Both the position numbers and the translations under genes were made by a program. From NCBI GenBank assembly GCA_001051155.2, contig JYIP02000007.1:3846342-3910341 (forward strand): a DNA stretch of 64,000 nucleotides, in the 5' to 3' direction. Within the stretch, counting starts at the first letter, position 1; each line of letters starts with the position of its first letter. This stretch comes from Chrysoporthe austroafricana (taxonomy: Eukaryota > Ascomycota > Sordariomycetes > Diaporthales > Cryphonectriaceae). A model generated the notes under the pieces. The model searched no databases, was not told where the DNA came from, and worked only from the letters and a program-made list of their open reading frames with translations. Shown here one piece after another: positions 19,801-33,060 of this stretch.

Positions 19801-22020
19801 CTTATTATTATACGAAATTTCCGTTTTTATCGATATTGAAAATAGTTTATTCTTTAATTTCTTTCTCTGGTTTATAGTCTGCTTATCGGCTGAAAGCATT
19901 TATACGTATATTTTCTTTTCCCAGGGTATATATAATTTTGATATCGAATTATAATAAGTATTCCGCTTATCTGATTTATCTTTTATTAAATACTTTCGTT
20001 ATTGTAAATATTGCAAAGTTTTTATAATCGGTAAAGATTTGGATCGAGTATTTTGCGCCGATCAAATAGTATTTTTATTTTTGGAATGCATATACTATTA
20101 TTATAAATTCTTGATCCGGCATAGCATATCTGAATTCTAGTCTATTAAGCTTTTTGCTAAAATTTGCAATAAAGTATAGCTTTCCCTAATTATCTCTCTG
20201 AATAAATTCGCTACCGATAATATAAGCTAATATATCGGTATTGATTTCAAAAAGTCTTATTAAGTTTGCTTCTTGCAATATAAGTTCTTAAGTAACTTTT
20301 TCCTTAAGTATTTCAAATGCCTTTTGTTAAATTTCTGTCTATTCGAATATTCTATCTTTCTTGGTTAGCTCGGTTAATAATCTGGCGATTTCTGTATATC
20401 CTTTAATAAATTGTCGGTAGAAATTGATATATCCGAAGAATAATTTGATACTTATAATATTTTGAGATTGCAGCTATTTTCGTATTATTTCGATCTTATC
20501 TTTTTGCATTCTGATTTTGCTTGATTTAATAGTATATCCTAAGTAATTGATTTTCTATATATAGAATTGGCTTTTTTTTCTATTAATAAAAAGCTTATTA
20601 TCTTTAAAAGTTTGTAATATTTGTCTAATATATTGCTTATATATTTCAAAGTTTTTAGAATAGATTAAAATATCGTTAAAGTAAATAATAACGAAATGAT
20701 TTAGATATTCCCGTAAAATATAATATATATATTTCTGGAAAGATGCTAAAGCGTTAGTAAATCCGAATAGCATAATAAGGTATTCAAAATGGCCGTAATG
20801 CGTCCTGAATGCTATTTTCTATTCGTTTCTTTCTTTAATGCAAATATATGCATATCTTTTTTGTAAGTCTAATGCTATAAACTAGTTTATATTGCGAAAC
20901 CTATTGCGTAATTCTTTTAATAACGGTAATGGATACCGGTTTTTAATAATAATATCGTTAAGTTTCTTATAATTTATATAGAGTTATAATTTGCCGTTTT
21001 TCTTAAGTATAAATAGGATAGAATATCTTATTAGCGAGTAAGACTTTTGTATAAATCCTTTCTTGAGTTATTTATCGAAGTATTTTCTGAAAGTTTCGAA
21101 TCGTATTTCATTTAATCCGTAAATCTATTCGAAAGTTAAATATATTCCTGGTTTGAAAGGAATCTCGTAATTATATAAGCTATATGCCGGGAATTTTGCA
21201 TTTCTTTTTAGCATAAAGATTCCTTTAAACTTGTAATATTCTTTTAATACGTTTTTGAATTCTAGTTTGGTTCTTTTTCTGTATTTGCTATTTGTAAAAA
21301 TAGAAAGTATTATTTTATTATTCTGTTTTTGTAATTAATTTCTTTATAATTCTATAATTTATATATCGGTATTTCCGGGTATTGCCCGTAATTCGAGAAG
21401 AATTATTAATTCTTTTCCTATAATATTTATTTTCGAAATCTTATTTTGTATTAAGCCGAGCAATTGCTTTAGCGTTTATCTACTTATTATATTAATTTAT
21501 TATTGCTTTATTCCTTAAAATCTAACTATTGTATAATTCTTTTCTATAAGCTATTAGTTTTTGCTAATTTGGAAGTAATATAAGTATTCGTTTAAAAGCT
21601 TTTTGCTAAGCTCTTCTTAATAATTAAATCTCGCTTTACGCTTTTAATTGCAATTATTTCCCGGGATATAATATTATCTTAATAGATCTGGCTAATAGTC
21701 CAATCGATTCGAAAGTTATATTCCTTAAGCCAAGATAATTTTATAATTATATCGTATTTTGCCGTATCGGTAATATCGAAAATCAAGTTTATTATATATT
21801 TTTAGATCGAGATAAGTAAATAATCAGTTTCTATATCGATTATATTTTGATTATAAATAATCGGTTTCTTTTTTATAATATATAATATATACGGATTCCT
21901 TTTTTATTTCTATTTGATATATATTTAATTGATAATTCTTAATAAGAGGAAATTCCTTTAAGCGCTATTATTCAAAAGCGCGCTATATATTTGCCCGTTA
22001 AGTTATACCGGTATTTTGAT
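19800..22020 (-). pseudogene. Protease, reverse transcriptase and RNase H (A1)
   Basis: Minus-strand reading from 22020: protease ALLNNSA*RNF (catalytic Asp now Asn). RT follows with FILKKNGKLQLYINYKKLND, FIALDLQKRYAYICI and MLFGFTNALASFQKYI, then YFNDILIYS at about 20660-20690 (first Asp of YxDD now Asn, second kept) and YLGYTIKSSKI. RNase H follows with EINTDILAYIIGSEFIQRDN, FSKKLNRLEFRYAMPDQEFI and IQIFTDYKNF. An open block of 72 codons survives at 20555-20773. This is a near-continuous Pol frame broken mainly by Gln/Trp stops. Confidence 0.88.
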
Positions 22021-22099
22021 ATATTTCCAGCTTATTATCGTTATTAAGCTTAAGGACTTTATAAGTCCGAATGTCTATTATTCCGTTATAAGCATTCTT

Positions 22100-24150
22100 T
22101 ATTTTTTAAAATCTGTTTAAGGCTTTGGATTGCTTATTTTGCAAATTCCTTAACTTGCTTTATGCTATATATATATCTTTATTTGCTATAGTTTTTTGAA
22201 TCCATTTATTAATATTATGCGTATAGCTTTTTATTAATATAGACTTTATATTTTTCTATCGAGTATTCTTGCTATTTGACTTTCCTATTAAGATAATCCC
22301 GTAAGAAATTGCTAAGTAATCCGATAAAACCAAAATATCCGTTCCGGTTAAGCCTAACCTTATAGCGAAAATCTTATTCTTTATAAGCTTTAACAATTAA
22401 ATATTAATCCTTTTAAAGAAACCAGTCGTTTATTATTTTGGCTGTAAAATATTCTTTGCAGTTATTATAAATATACGAAACCTATACAATTTAGTAATGC
22501 TAGAATAATCGTATATTAATTTTTTCGTTTTCGTACCTTTTATAAGTATTGTTTTAGAATCGAATATTTTTGAAGACTTTATTAAGCATAAATCCAAAAA
22601 TAGCATATTCCGTATCTTTTGGAAGTTCGAAAGCTGCATTTGTTAATAGATTCTGGACGTTTCCTTCGTTCTTTATATCGAGAATAATAGGTTCCAATAA
22701 GTTATTCTGCTGCCTATTTTGGAAAGTTTCTTCTTTTTCGAGAATTGCTAATTCTAAGGTTTCGTTAAAAGGATTTTCTGCCAAATAATTTACCCAGTAT
22801 AATTAAAAGTATTTTCCTTTATTTTTTTCGTATTTTTTTTATCCGATAATCCCGAATAGCTCTAAGTTATTATCTAGTAAATAATTATGCTTATTAGCAA
22901 TCTTTCTTAAGGAATTAGTAAAGCAATCGGATATAATATCGATCTCGATATTTCTTATTGCTAGCTGCTTTTTTCTTTTAAGTATGCATAAAAACTAATT
23001 GCTTTTTTCTTTATCCGAAAAGTATTTTTAGCAATAATCGTTATAGCAAATAGTCTAACTGAAATTATTATATACTTTTCTAGAATCTGGCATTTGCTCT
23101 ATAATAGTTCTTTTAAAAGGCTAGTTTTCTTTTTGCCAAATCGTATTAAAATATTTTTCTTCCGATATAATTTTCCAATTATTTTTCTTAGGCTGCCGGC
23201 ATTCCTTTGCTATATGCCTTATTTTTCTGCAATTATAGCAATTGAAACGGAATTTTCTTTTGCTAAGGCTCTTTTATATTGCATTTAATTTTATAAATTT
23301 TAAATAAATTATATTACTGTATGCTATGCTATATTAATAGCTATGCTGTTATTATTGGGGTTATTGTAAGGTTTTTCTTATATTGGCTTAGAATTTAAAG
23401 CGAAAGTACGCTTATATTCTTTATTTTTCTATTCGTTTTTTATATTATCGGTTATCGATTCTAATTGCGATTTCGGTATAGTCCGAAAATTCCTGAAGCC
23501 TATCGATCTTATAAAGTTTGTCCTTAATTTCGTTTTTAAATCTTGCGTAATATTAAGTTATTATCCAAGCCGGATCCTAAAGTAGTTTGGATGCAATATG
23601 CTTGAATTTGGCTATATAAGCGGATGCTAATTTGATTTATTATAGTTTTATAAATTCTCGTTCTGCTATTCTAATCTTATCCGGATTGCCGAAAATTCTT
23701 TTGATTATTTATTCGAACCTATCAAAATAAGAGAATATCTTAATTATTTTTATCTTGCATGCTATTAGATTGCTTTAATTATCTAAATAATCGCGAAAAA
23801 AGGGTTTGTATTAAGCTAAAGCTTTATGCTAGAAACGAGCATTTGCGAAAACGATTTTCTTTTTTTCAGTATCAAATTAGGAATTATAATAGGCAAAATA
23901 GGCTTTATATTGAATAACGAATCTTTAGAAGGTTTTCTGATCCTTATTATAGGCATTAAGTTTATCGAGTTTATATAATTTATCGGTAATAGTAACTTAA
24001 AAGCTTTCTTCTTAATTTTCAAATTCTTGGATATGCTATTGTAAAGCTGCAATCTGGGTTTGCAAGGCTTAAAGTATAATTTGCTAAAAAGAAAACAATA
24101 TTGAAATGGGAAGCGTTATCGTATTTCCGTATTGCTGAAAGCGAATAATA
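22100..24150 (-). pseudogene. Gag (A1), with zinc knuckle
   Basis: Minus-strand gag. A CCHC knuckle is intact at 23199-23240: CYNCRKIRHIAKEC fits C-x2-C-x4-H-x4-C, followed by RQPKKNNWKII. Upstream (23290-24130) is a capsid-like region with FAIKIQNLD-type helices and KKIRHK-like basic runs in shifted frames. Downstream (22430-22790) is a linker with ENPFNETLELAILEKEE. Helical, charged composition and position between 5' LTR and protease support gag. Plus-strand ORFs at 22570, 23094 and similar are antisense shadows. Confidence 0.75.
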
Positions 24151-24182
24151 CTGAACTAATCTTTAAGCAAGAATTATCAAAA

Positions 24183-24671
24183 TGTAATAAGTACCTAAAT
24201 AGCACAAATACTTGGTATATCAAAAGTTTATATTAAGTAGGGGTAGTATGCAATATAGTCTTCTTATATACGGAAATACAGTTCTAGAAATATGCAATAT
24301 TTATTAAGTATTTACTATCTTTATTGGATATTCCTCTGAGAATAGTTTTTAAGAAAAGTATTTAGATTGATAACTGAAAAGCAATAATGAAATCTATCTA
24401 ATAGTAGGAAATATCCAATCTTATATATTTAGCTTTTCAGTTCTGAATCGTGGAATTGTTTAGCGATTCTAGCGATTCAGTCGTCCCAATCGTTTAGCGA
24501 TTCTGGCAATTGTACCTTGAGAACCCTAACCCTTGATTATATAATCCAAGATAATCAATTATCCTTATATAAGTAATTCCTAGCATCGGATGTTAGATCC
24601 GTGCTACGTTAGTCCCTGATCTATTGATCCGGCCTATTTCTGTAACCTGAACCGTCCGTTAGTTCATAACA
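24183..24671 (-). repeat. 5' LTR of A1 (489 bp)
   Basis: Plus-strand reading TGTAATAAGTACC...GGTTCATAACA style ends give intact TGT/ACA termini. Less mutated than the partner at 7146-7634. Contains the GCGATT palindrome repeats and an antisense TATA-like TTATATA before CAGCTTTTC-type sequence. Followed by AACGG (24672-24676). Confidence 0.92.
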
Positions 24672-26420
24672 AACGGCTTTTCAATAATAAGAATTAACTT
24701 TCTGTAACTACTTAAATAATAATAAAGATTTCCGTTCTGAAAATATTAAGCGTATTTTTTAGCGCTATGCTAATTTTGAATCGGCCCTTATTAAGATTTT
24801 TGGGGATCCGGATAAGAGATATATTGCAATACGGCAATTGGAAGCATTTCGAGAAACCGGCTTAGCTGCAAACTATACGGTTAAGTTTAGATAAATTATT
24901 GTTTATCTTAATTACGAAAATAAACTTTTTATAAATGCTTATTATTCGGGATTTAAGGAAGAAATCAAAGACGAACTTTATAAGGAAAACTAATCCGAAA
25001 AGTTTAACGAATTTATTAATAAAGCAATCCGTATTGACAATCGATTCTATAAGCGGCGCTAGCAATAACAGAAAAATTATAATAGCGCCCCGAAATACTA
25101 ATTTAATTCAGAGAAGCGTAAGTTTTAGCAAAAAGCCCGGAATAATACGGCTTATTTAAATACGATATATACCGGACTTATAGAATTAAATACTTTAATA
25201 TAAGAATAATATAAGGGAATTACTTGCTATAATTGTAGTAAGAAAGGCTGTATTGCATGCAATTATTATTAAGAAAAGAAGAAGCAAGATTGGAAGCTAA
25301 TTCCGGAAAAATAAGTTAATATTGCTTAATAATAAAAACTCAATTAGCTAGATAATAATATCCGACTGAAATAAATAGCGGATTTTGGCTATAATAATAT
25401 AAGCTAAATAGCTTGCTATTAAAACTATTGCTTATTGCATTTCTTAGCGAAAGAAGGTTTAATTTAATTCTTATGCAAACTTAAAAGATAAAAGCAATTC
25501 GCTATAGGAAAGAAAGACTTTATTTATAATACGGCTATAAATAGCAGTAATTCCGATTATTTAAATAACCCTTTAAATGCTAAAGAAGAAAACTTAAAAA
25601 AGTTTTCTTTAAACTATTATTTCAATCGATAATAGAACGCAATAGTAAAGGACAAAATAAGTATTTAATAAATAAGCATACTTATACCTAGTATTATATT
25701 AGGAAAAACGGTATTGCAAGATAAATAGCTAAATAACTTGCTAACCCTTATATTCGAAAAAAAACTCAATATAAAAATAAAAGAAATAATTATTTGGTAT
25801 GCAAAATAAGAATAATTAAAATAAAATAGCTGGATATTTAAATATATAACAATTAAGCACTTTATTTATAAGCTTATATTATAAGAACTCTTTCAAAATA
25901 TCCGATTTCAGAATAATAAATGCAAACTTTAAGAAAATAGAAAGATTAATTACTTATACTTTCATTATTATAAACTTGCTTAAATATGCTATATTTATTA
26001 TAATTGCTAAATATACTTTAACGAGAAAGTCAAATATAATTAGTTTCCAATTAAGGAATAGAATTAATTAATTAAATTTATTATAGAATTCCGAAGAAAA
26101 TATAGAAAAGTCTTGCATATTGAGAATAATAATGCTTATATTGGACTATTCGATAATTATCTATAAAAGTGCATTTAAGGAAAAACGATATAAGAATAAT
26201 GCTACGTTATAGCATACTTTATTTATATATAAGATAAGGCTAAAGAATAATATCGATTGCAAAAAGCCGAGAAAGCAAGACAATATAGCCAAAACTAAGC
26301 TCGAAAGCTAGCAAAGCAAGTAGCAAAAAAAGCTTAGAATATCCCAAAAGGGAAGGATTGCTTATAACGGAATAATAGCCGATTAGGATTAAGAGGTCCT
26401 TATATGCGATTACGAAAGAA
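24672..26420 (+). pseudogene. Gag, 3' part (B2)
   Basis: Resumes B2 gag after A1 with AACGGCTTTTCAATAATAAG, as at B1 2814. Shows FRSENIKRIF, LEAFRETGLAANYTVKF and FKEEIKDELYKEN, then AIRIDNRFYKRR. A zinc knuckle at 25225-25260 reads CYNCSKKGCIAC, where the CCHC His is Cys. A basic linker of about 1 kb follows. Stops are TAA/TAG. Confidence 0.82.
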
Positions 26421-26966
26421 AATAAGAAATATATTATATTAAATATATATATTAATAAGCAATAATATAACGCATTTTTGAATAGCAGCATATAAAGAAA
26501 TTTCATTTTGCTAAAAATTATTAATAAAGAACGAATTCTTTAAATATAGAAAAAGAATTCTTATAAACTTAATATTATAAAAAGAAAAGCAATTATATAT
26601 AACTTTAATATAATCGATATGGAAATTAATTACTTATTTATTTCGATTTAAAACCTTATAATAAAAACTACTTTCGATATTATAAATATAGCATAATACG
26701 AATTAATTTTAAAAATACTTTAGCTTAAAAAGCATAATTTTCGAATTGATTGGATTATTAATTAGAGTTTATAAGAATAAGCCGTACTTATTGAAAAAGT
26801 TATAATTAACGGAAAAAGGAAAATCTTAATTATTAAAAATAATATTAGAAATATATATTCAAATAGGCTTAAATATGCTTTTAAAGCAGACAGACTTGCT
26901 AGAAAATAAAGAAAAGTTACGGATATTTCGAACTTATAAATACAAATTAAAAATAAACTAGAAAAT
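26420..26966 (+). pseudogene. Protease region (B2)
   Basis: At about 26446-26510 the frame reads YINKQQYNAFLNSSI-like then RNFILLKI (Gln supplied for TAA), equivalent to B1 4582-4650. The active-site Asp is Asn. The following linker to RT is cut at 26966 by C2; AAAAT at 26962-26966 is the left TSD. Confidence 0.7.
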
Positions 26967-27174
26967 TAATAGTAAACGTACTGAAATATATTATAAAGCA
27001 TGCTTTTCCTAAAAAAGTAAATTACGCTAAGAGCATATTAAAGCATTATATAAGCCCCCCGGTAAAAGTATAGCATTTATTTAATAAATTCACTGCATAT
27101 TTATTAAGGGATTTATTATAAATTTATTAAGCGAATCTATTATAAATTCATTACGTTTATAGATTTTGCTAGTA
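26967..27174 (-). repeat. 3' LTR of C2
   Basis: Plus-strand reading starts TAATAGTAAACGTACTG and ends TAGATTTTGCTAGTA, the reverse complement of the C1 LTR. Differs from its partner at 43122-43328 mostly by transitions. Confidence 0.9.
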
Positions 27175-27854
27175 ATTGCCGGCCCTTTATAACCTTTATT
27201 TACAAAAAAAGCTAATAGTTAGGGATATTTTAAGTAGCGGTAATATAATATAATAAAACTCTGGGTTATACGGCAAGGAAAAGCATAACGGCATTATTGG
27301 ATAAAAGAGATTATATAGAAAATAATAATCGTTTTATAAAGCCGACTCGTGCTAAAGTCCTAATAAGTAAACGTGCTTATGCCGGGAACTTGAATAATAA
27401 ATATGCTTATGCCGGAAACTAAAAAGAAAACTTGCCCGTACCGGGAATTTAAAATTAATCCTTTATTATAATCGGTTTATACTTAGAGTAAATAAATATA
27501 TACAGTATTTATATATAATAAAGCTAGCTAATATTCAAATATATTTCGGTAATGCTTAATCGTATTTATTGCTGAAATATTTAATATAAATATAATTGTA
27601 AATTAAAATTGCTTATAAATATTAATAAAAAATATAGCTATCAAATAGAATATTAAGTAAGTATAATAATAGTAAATATAAAATGAAATTACGGTAAAAT
27701 ATATTAATATATAAAGCCGATAGCCGTATATAATTATTATATAGCAATATTATAATTAGTCTTTAATATAAATAATTAAATCTATAAATTATTGGAAGAA
27801 AGCAATATTATATGCTATTAATAAAGTTATATCGATAAATAATAGCTATATTTA

Positions 27855-29790
27855 TTAATTAGAAGTAACTTCCTGGGCTTTAGCAATAGCTTTAAAGTTT
27901 AATAAGTTATAAAGAAATATAATAAATAGTTTTTCTTTTCCGATATAATTATAAAGGTCGATATAATTATAAATATTAAGCTATAAAGTCTTAACCAGCT
28001 TATACGCTTAAATGTAAGATTTGAAGCCTATTATGCGATTTTAGCATTATAAAAACCGGATAGCGCTAAAGTAGTTCTTGTTTTCGTTAGCTTATTTCTG
28101 AAAAATAATATTGAAATCGTAATCTATATTATCTTTAGTAAAGACGATTTTGATAGCTTTGAAATTATATTCGAAACGGAAGATTTGGTTTATAATAAAA
28201 TACAAGTCCGACCGGTTAAATAAAATAATAAGATTAAAATTGCGGAACTAAATAACGAATTCGTATATATATTTTCCTATAATAAAAGGGAAGAAATACT
28301 AAATGCGATTATCGTAAATTCCGATAATACCGAATTTAATATTATTATAAACGGCAAAGCTATTAGTAATATAAGAACAGTTAATGCTAAAGTTGCCTTT
28401 CCAAATAAAATTATAGCGTATATATTCTTTGGATATATAGAGAGCTAGCATATAGTAATATATCGCGATTTCGGCTTTAATAGCTTTAGATTTAAGGTTA
28501 TATTTGATAAATAAAGCAGGGATAGCGCAAAGCGTGGCTTATAAAAGCAAAATGCTATTAATACTAATTCGGGAAGCTTTATTTAATATAGCTAATAAGC
28601 TAGTTATTTTCGGTTAAGTCGATAATATCGTTTATAATTCGATAGCGCTTGGCTAGCATTATAAAGTTTCGTTTTATTATAGCAAATAGGCTTAGATTAG
28701 CAATTAGTATAATAAGCTTAAAAGCTTTAAATTTAGCTAAAATTAGCTTAATATTCTTAGCTATTTTCTTTTAAGCAGCAAAAGCTATATTACGATTATA
28801 TTCGTAAATTATAACGATTTCTGCTATATTAGCTATATAGCGCATAGTATTTATTTCCTTTTTAGTAAAGTTATTGCAATTATTTAATATTGTTTATTTA
28901 GCTTTATTTTTAATATAACGGTTATACCTATTTTGTAAGCGATTGTCTTTCAATATTATAATAGAAAATAAGATGCGATAAGCTATTAATAAAGTATATA
29001 AGGCAAGGATAGAATTACGAACGGTAAATAAATTCGAAATGAATTCAAGTAATGCTTTCTCAATAAAGTTATTTATTAATTCGTTATTTATATTTTTGCT
29101 TATAATAATATCCGTACCGGTAAAGGTATTTGAATAAAGCTTTTATCTTTCGTAAATAAAGCTAGAATAATTAATTTATAATAGCATAAAGTATTATAAA
29201 ATAAGCTTTTAAGCTTATTTAATAATTAGTAGCTAATTAATATTATTGCTATTTAGCTCGATATTAAAAACGTAAATATTATATTTAACTTTTCGGTTTA
29301 TTATATCGATATAACCCTTATTAATTAGCGGCCGATAAAAGGCTATTATATAAGCTTCTTAATAGCAAAAAAAATTATTCAAATAGTTTTTCGTTATATA
29401 AATATTATAATAAAAACGGCTTTCGCTATTATATAAGTATATAGCCTACTAATATCCTTTTAAAGAAAGGCAATCTTTAAGCGATATCTTATAAATATAT
29501 TTAATATATTATATAGTCTTGCTTTTTCAGCAAACTTTAGAAAATTCTTCTTAAAATATAAAATACGGTATTATATAGAAATTGAATATAGCTAAATATA
29601 CCGTTTCTTATTAATTTTAGTTTTATAGCAAAGCATTTACGGAAAAATACGATCTAATAATTATATAATATATTTTGGTTTTAATAATATTAATAGCTTT
29701 ATTAATATAATTTTTGCGAGTTTATAAAAGTTTAATAGAATAAAGCGAAATTAATAATAGTATTAATTTAATACCCAAAAATAATATTCA
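27855..29790 (-). pseudogene. ORF-X, extra sense ORF downstream of pol (C2)
   Basis: Minus-strand homologue of C1 15830-17204, ending at the same Asn-stop. Readable blocks: FEYNFKAIKIVFTKDNIDYD, LLNFKAIAKAQEVTSN and MLAKRYRIINDIIDLTEN. A short deletion relative to C1 near 28600 shifts the frame, and many CAA/CAG codons are TAA/TAG. Comparison with C1 shows most silent-type changes at third positions of this frame. Function unknown. Confidence 0.55.
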
Positions 29791-30059
29791 AAAATATAAT
29801 AAAAAGTAATAACGATAAGGCAATACGGCTAGCTATAATAAATGGATAAAGATAATAATTATAAGCGCGCTAATAGGAAAAAGAAAATAAAATGAATTTA
29901 TTAGCAGTTTACGAAATAATAGCCTTTTGCATTTATTAAAAATTTACTTGCTTTATTTAGCGATTGCTTTTACCTTAATGCGCGTTTATTGCATTACGGG
30001 TTCTTTCGATCTCTTGGAATAAGTAAACTAGCTTATTCTAGTATACTTTCTGTTCGTAA

Positions 30060-31255
30060 GTTGCGCTTTGGCCTATTTCGTTTTCGTAAGGCAATTACGA
30101 TAATATTTCCCAGTTTAAAGATTTCTTCCATTAATAGCCGTTTTCGCTTTGCTTTTTCTTGCAATTCGGCTATAACTTTGCATTTCTATTCGAAATTATA
30201 TATTATTTCGTTCGCATTCAAAGCATTACGGGGTATTTATATATTATAATAGCTAAAATAGTTTATCCATTTTACTAAGTATTCAATTCTGCGCGGATTA
30301 TATTTATACTTTCGCTTATAGCAGTTAATTATTCTTTCTAGCTTATAATATCGGTAATATTTCCGGTATTTTTTGATATCCGGATTTTCTAATATATTTA
30401 TTAAGTCTTAATATATAAAGTTATATTTATAAAGGTTTATTTTAAAAAAGTTTATAAGTTTTAATTATATTACTGAAATTATTAAATAGATATTTATATA
30501 GGGAATTAATTTCAATTTATATATTAAATTCTTTATTTTTCGAATAATTTGGAAAAATCTTATCCTTTATTATAAAATTTTTAGAAATAGGTTATTTAGC
30601 AATAAATACCCGTAGCTTAAGCAAATATATATTCAATTATTTAATTCGAAAATTATTTAGCAATAATGCTTATTATATTGCAATTTAATTGCTATTTGCG
30701 TTTTAATAATAAAAAATTAAGCTTTTTTCTAGAAAATTTCTTTTGCTAGAAATATTATATTTTCTATTTACTAGCTTAATAATAAATTAAATCTGAATAG
30801 CATTTGGCTAGCTAAATATTTTATAGCTCGGTTATACGTATTATTCAAGTTAAATTATAATGCTAATATTATTTCGGTTTATTTTGCATTAAAGTAAGCG
30901 GTTATAAAATGCCGAATTGCTATTTCAATTATTCGGTTTTTTATTTCAGATTGCCCGTTCGTTTGCGAATACGAAATGGTAAAGTAAGCAAGTTTCGTTC
31001 CGATAGCCTCTTATAAATATTTCCAAAATTCTAATAGGAATTTCGAATCTTTATTTGAAATAATTCTTTTGAATATTTTCCAGCTAATAATATAAAGTAT
31101 TTGTAAAATAAAGGTTGCTTAGTTTATTACAATATATATTGCGTTACTTAATATAATAATTATAACTTTAAAATATTTATCCGTAATCGTAAGAAATGTA
31201 TTTAGAAATAGCATTTTAGCTAAAGTTTATATAGTATTTATAAATAATATTATCG
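30060..31255 (-). pseudogene. Integrase C-terminal part and chromodomain (C2)
   Basis: Minus-strand reading from the D1 junction: AKMLFLNTFLTITDKYFKVI-type core, then SNKDSKFLLEFWKYL, then the tail. A chromodomain at about 30100-30330 includes RRIEYLVKWINYFSYYNI and PRNALNANEIIYNFE. Aligns with C1 14340-15560. The plus-strand ORF at 29989-30249 is its antisense shadow. Confidence 0.75.
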
Positions 31256-31260
31256 GTAAT

Positions 31261-31471
31261 TGTTAGCTAAGCCTTTATACGTACGTATATAAGGATCGTA
31301 AAAGTTATTGTTATTATATTGCTTAGTATTATTCTATTTATCTGGAAGGAAAGCTGTCGTTCTATCCGAACGAAAAGAGGCTAAGCGCTTTAAGCCGATA
31401 GTATATAAACCGCTAAGTAGTTCGTGCATTGATAGGCCTTAATCCCTTTTTATTATTATAATAATCCCATA
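31261..31471 (-). repeat. 3' LTR of D1 (211 bp)
   Basis: Plus-strand ends TGTTAGCTAAGCC and AATAATCCCATA. Adjacent internal sequence in element sense is purine-rich (GCAGAAAAAAAAAGATTGC), a good polypurine tract, which fixes orientation. Confidence 0.9.
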
Positions 31472-31559
31472 CTAGCAATCTTTTTTTTTCTGCGATAGCT
31501 TCCTTTCCCGGGCCTTCCGAGCCCTTTTCAAGCCTCTTAAAGCCTTTCCACGTATCCCT

Positions 31560-33060
31560 CTATACGGATTTTCAGCTCGTTATCGTTAATAAAGCATTTT
31601 AAGGCTTTGTTAAATATTACCTTTATCAAAGCATTTACCGGGTTATTCTCGCTATTAATCTATCGTATTTCTATTATTTTACGGCATTCGTACGATTAAC
31701 GGAAGGCTATAATATCGACTATTAAGCGCTTTTCTTTTATCGTACCTAGCTTAATAAAGCATTCGTATAGCGAATACGAATCTGTATAAATAACTAAAAG
31801 GATCGCTAGTAATAAGAGCTTCGTTGCTATTATTTTCAGAGTTATAGCTAGGGTTACGTTTATATCGATACCGTTTACTATCCTATATATTTCGGAAGCG
31901 AAGATATTCCGAATAACTCGTTTATATTTTATTAAGCTTTAATAGATTACGTTGCCGTAAATAGTAAATATCGTATCCGTAGCTTTTTCGTTAATAAGGG
32001 TTACAATAAAGCTTAGCTGAGAATTCAGGTCCTAATTATTCGCAAAAGACTTGTCCGCAAAAACTATTAGTTTCGCTATCGCGATATCGATAGAGATATA
32101 TCGCAATCCGCGCTATACGTTATCGACTTGCTATGCTAGGCGCTTATTGAATTTCGTATAGTCGTTCTTATTAAATAATCGTGCTTGGGCAGCTATTAAG
32201 AGGTCGAAAGAAGCTTCTGGTTAGCATATCGAGGCTATATAAGCCTTTCTGGCATATTATTCGAGGTATTGCTAAGCGCGGTCCGGTATTTTGATATTGA
32301 TTTCGTAAATCTTCGCTGCTTATCCTTTTTGCTTTATTTATAAGCCGTTTTTGTTAAGGGTTAGCTTAATTCCGTTAAAATCGATAAGAATGCTTTTCGT
32401 TAATTTCGTTTTTAGCTTTATATGCAATTATGCCTTTTCAAGCTTCTTTTTTTCTTTCGATAAGAATTCTAGAATTGCTAATATTAGCGTATTATTTATT
32501 TGTATGCTTATTAGCGCAAACGGGTCGTTTTTTGCTATAAGGAAATACGGGTTATATATTGAAAAGGCTATTTTAAGCTCTATTTTGTAATATGCTTAAT
32601 ATATCGTAAACTAATAAATACCCGCTTTAATAATACTATATAAAGGCTTAATAACCCGTATAATCGTTCTTTTCGGGTATTTTTCTTTTAGTTCTCTTAA
32701 GAGCAAAGCTAAAATAATTCTGAAAAAATTCGTTTGCGATTAAAAATATATTTAAATAATATCTTTCAATTCTATTTATATTATGCCCTTAGCTATTAAT
32801 GCCGGTATAATAGCTAGTATTAAGCGCTAGCTTATATATTAGATTATAAGCGATTGGGTAAGGATAGCATTTTTGCTATTATTGCTATAGCTTTGGATAA
32901 TAAAACGAGATTTCTCGTATAGCTTATCTATTTTCCTTTTAATTTCCCGTACTATTTTCAACTTGAAAAGGCGTTTATAGCCGTACTTACCCTTATTATA
33001 TCTCTCGAAATTAAAGATATCGCGTCCGATAAGATTATTGATTTCTTTCTAATTTAACTT
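31560..33060 (-). pseudogene. Reverse transcriptase and RNase H (D1)
   Basis: Minus-strand Copia-type RT: blocks equivalent to D3 YEKSRLVIQSYSD, then IKPLYSISKANIYQF and ISIQINN at about 32490-32515 (the Copia YVDD block, both Asp now Asn). RNase H follows with YISIDIAIAKL, SFANN and LYSLYECFIKL homologues. Long plus-strand ORFs at 32351 and 33062 are antisense shadows of this domain. Confidence 0.75.

Larger units (their letters stand above)
7146..24671 (-). mobile_element. Gyp-A copy A1, complete Ty3/Gypsy chromovirus containing C1
   Basis: Two LTRs of exactly 489 bp (7146-7634 and 24183-24671) face the minus strand. The target duplication AACGG is at 7141-7145 and 24672-24676. Without C1 the element is about 7.4 kb, with gag, protease, RT, RNase H, integrase and chromodomain in order on the minus strand and an antisense ORF on the plus strand near the 3' LTR. 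The insertion split the gag of B2. Its pol frame is one of the best preserved in the window. Confidence 0.93.
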
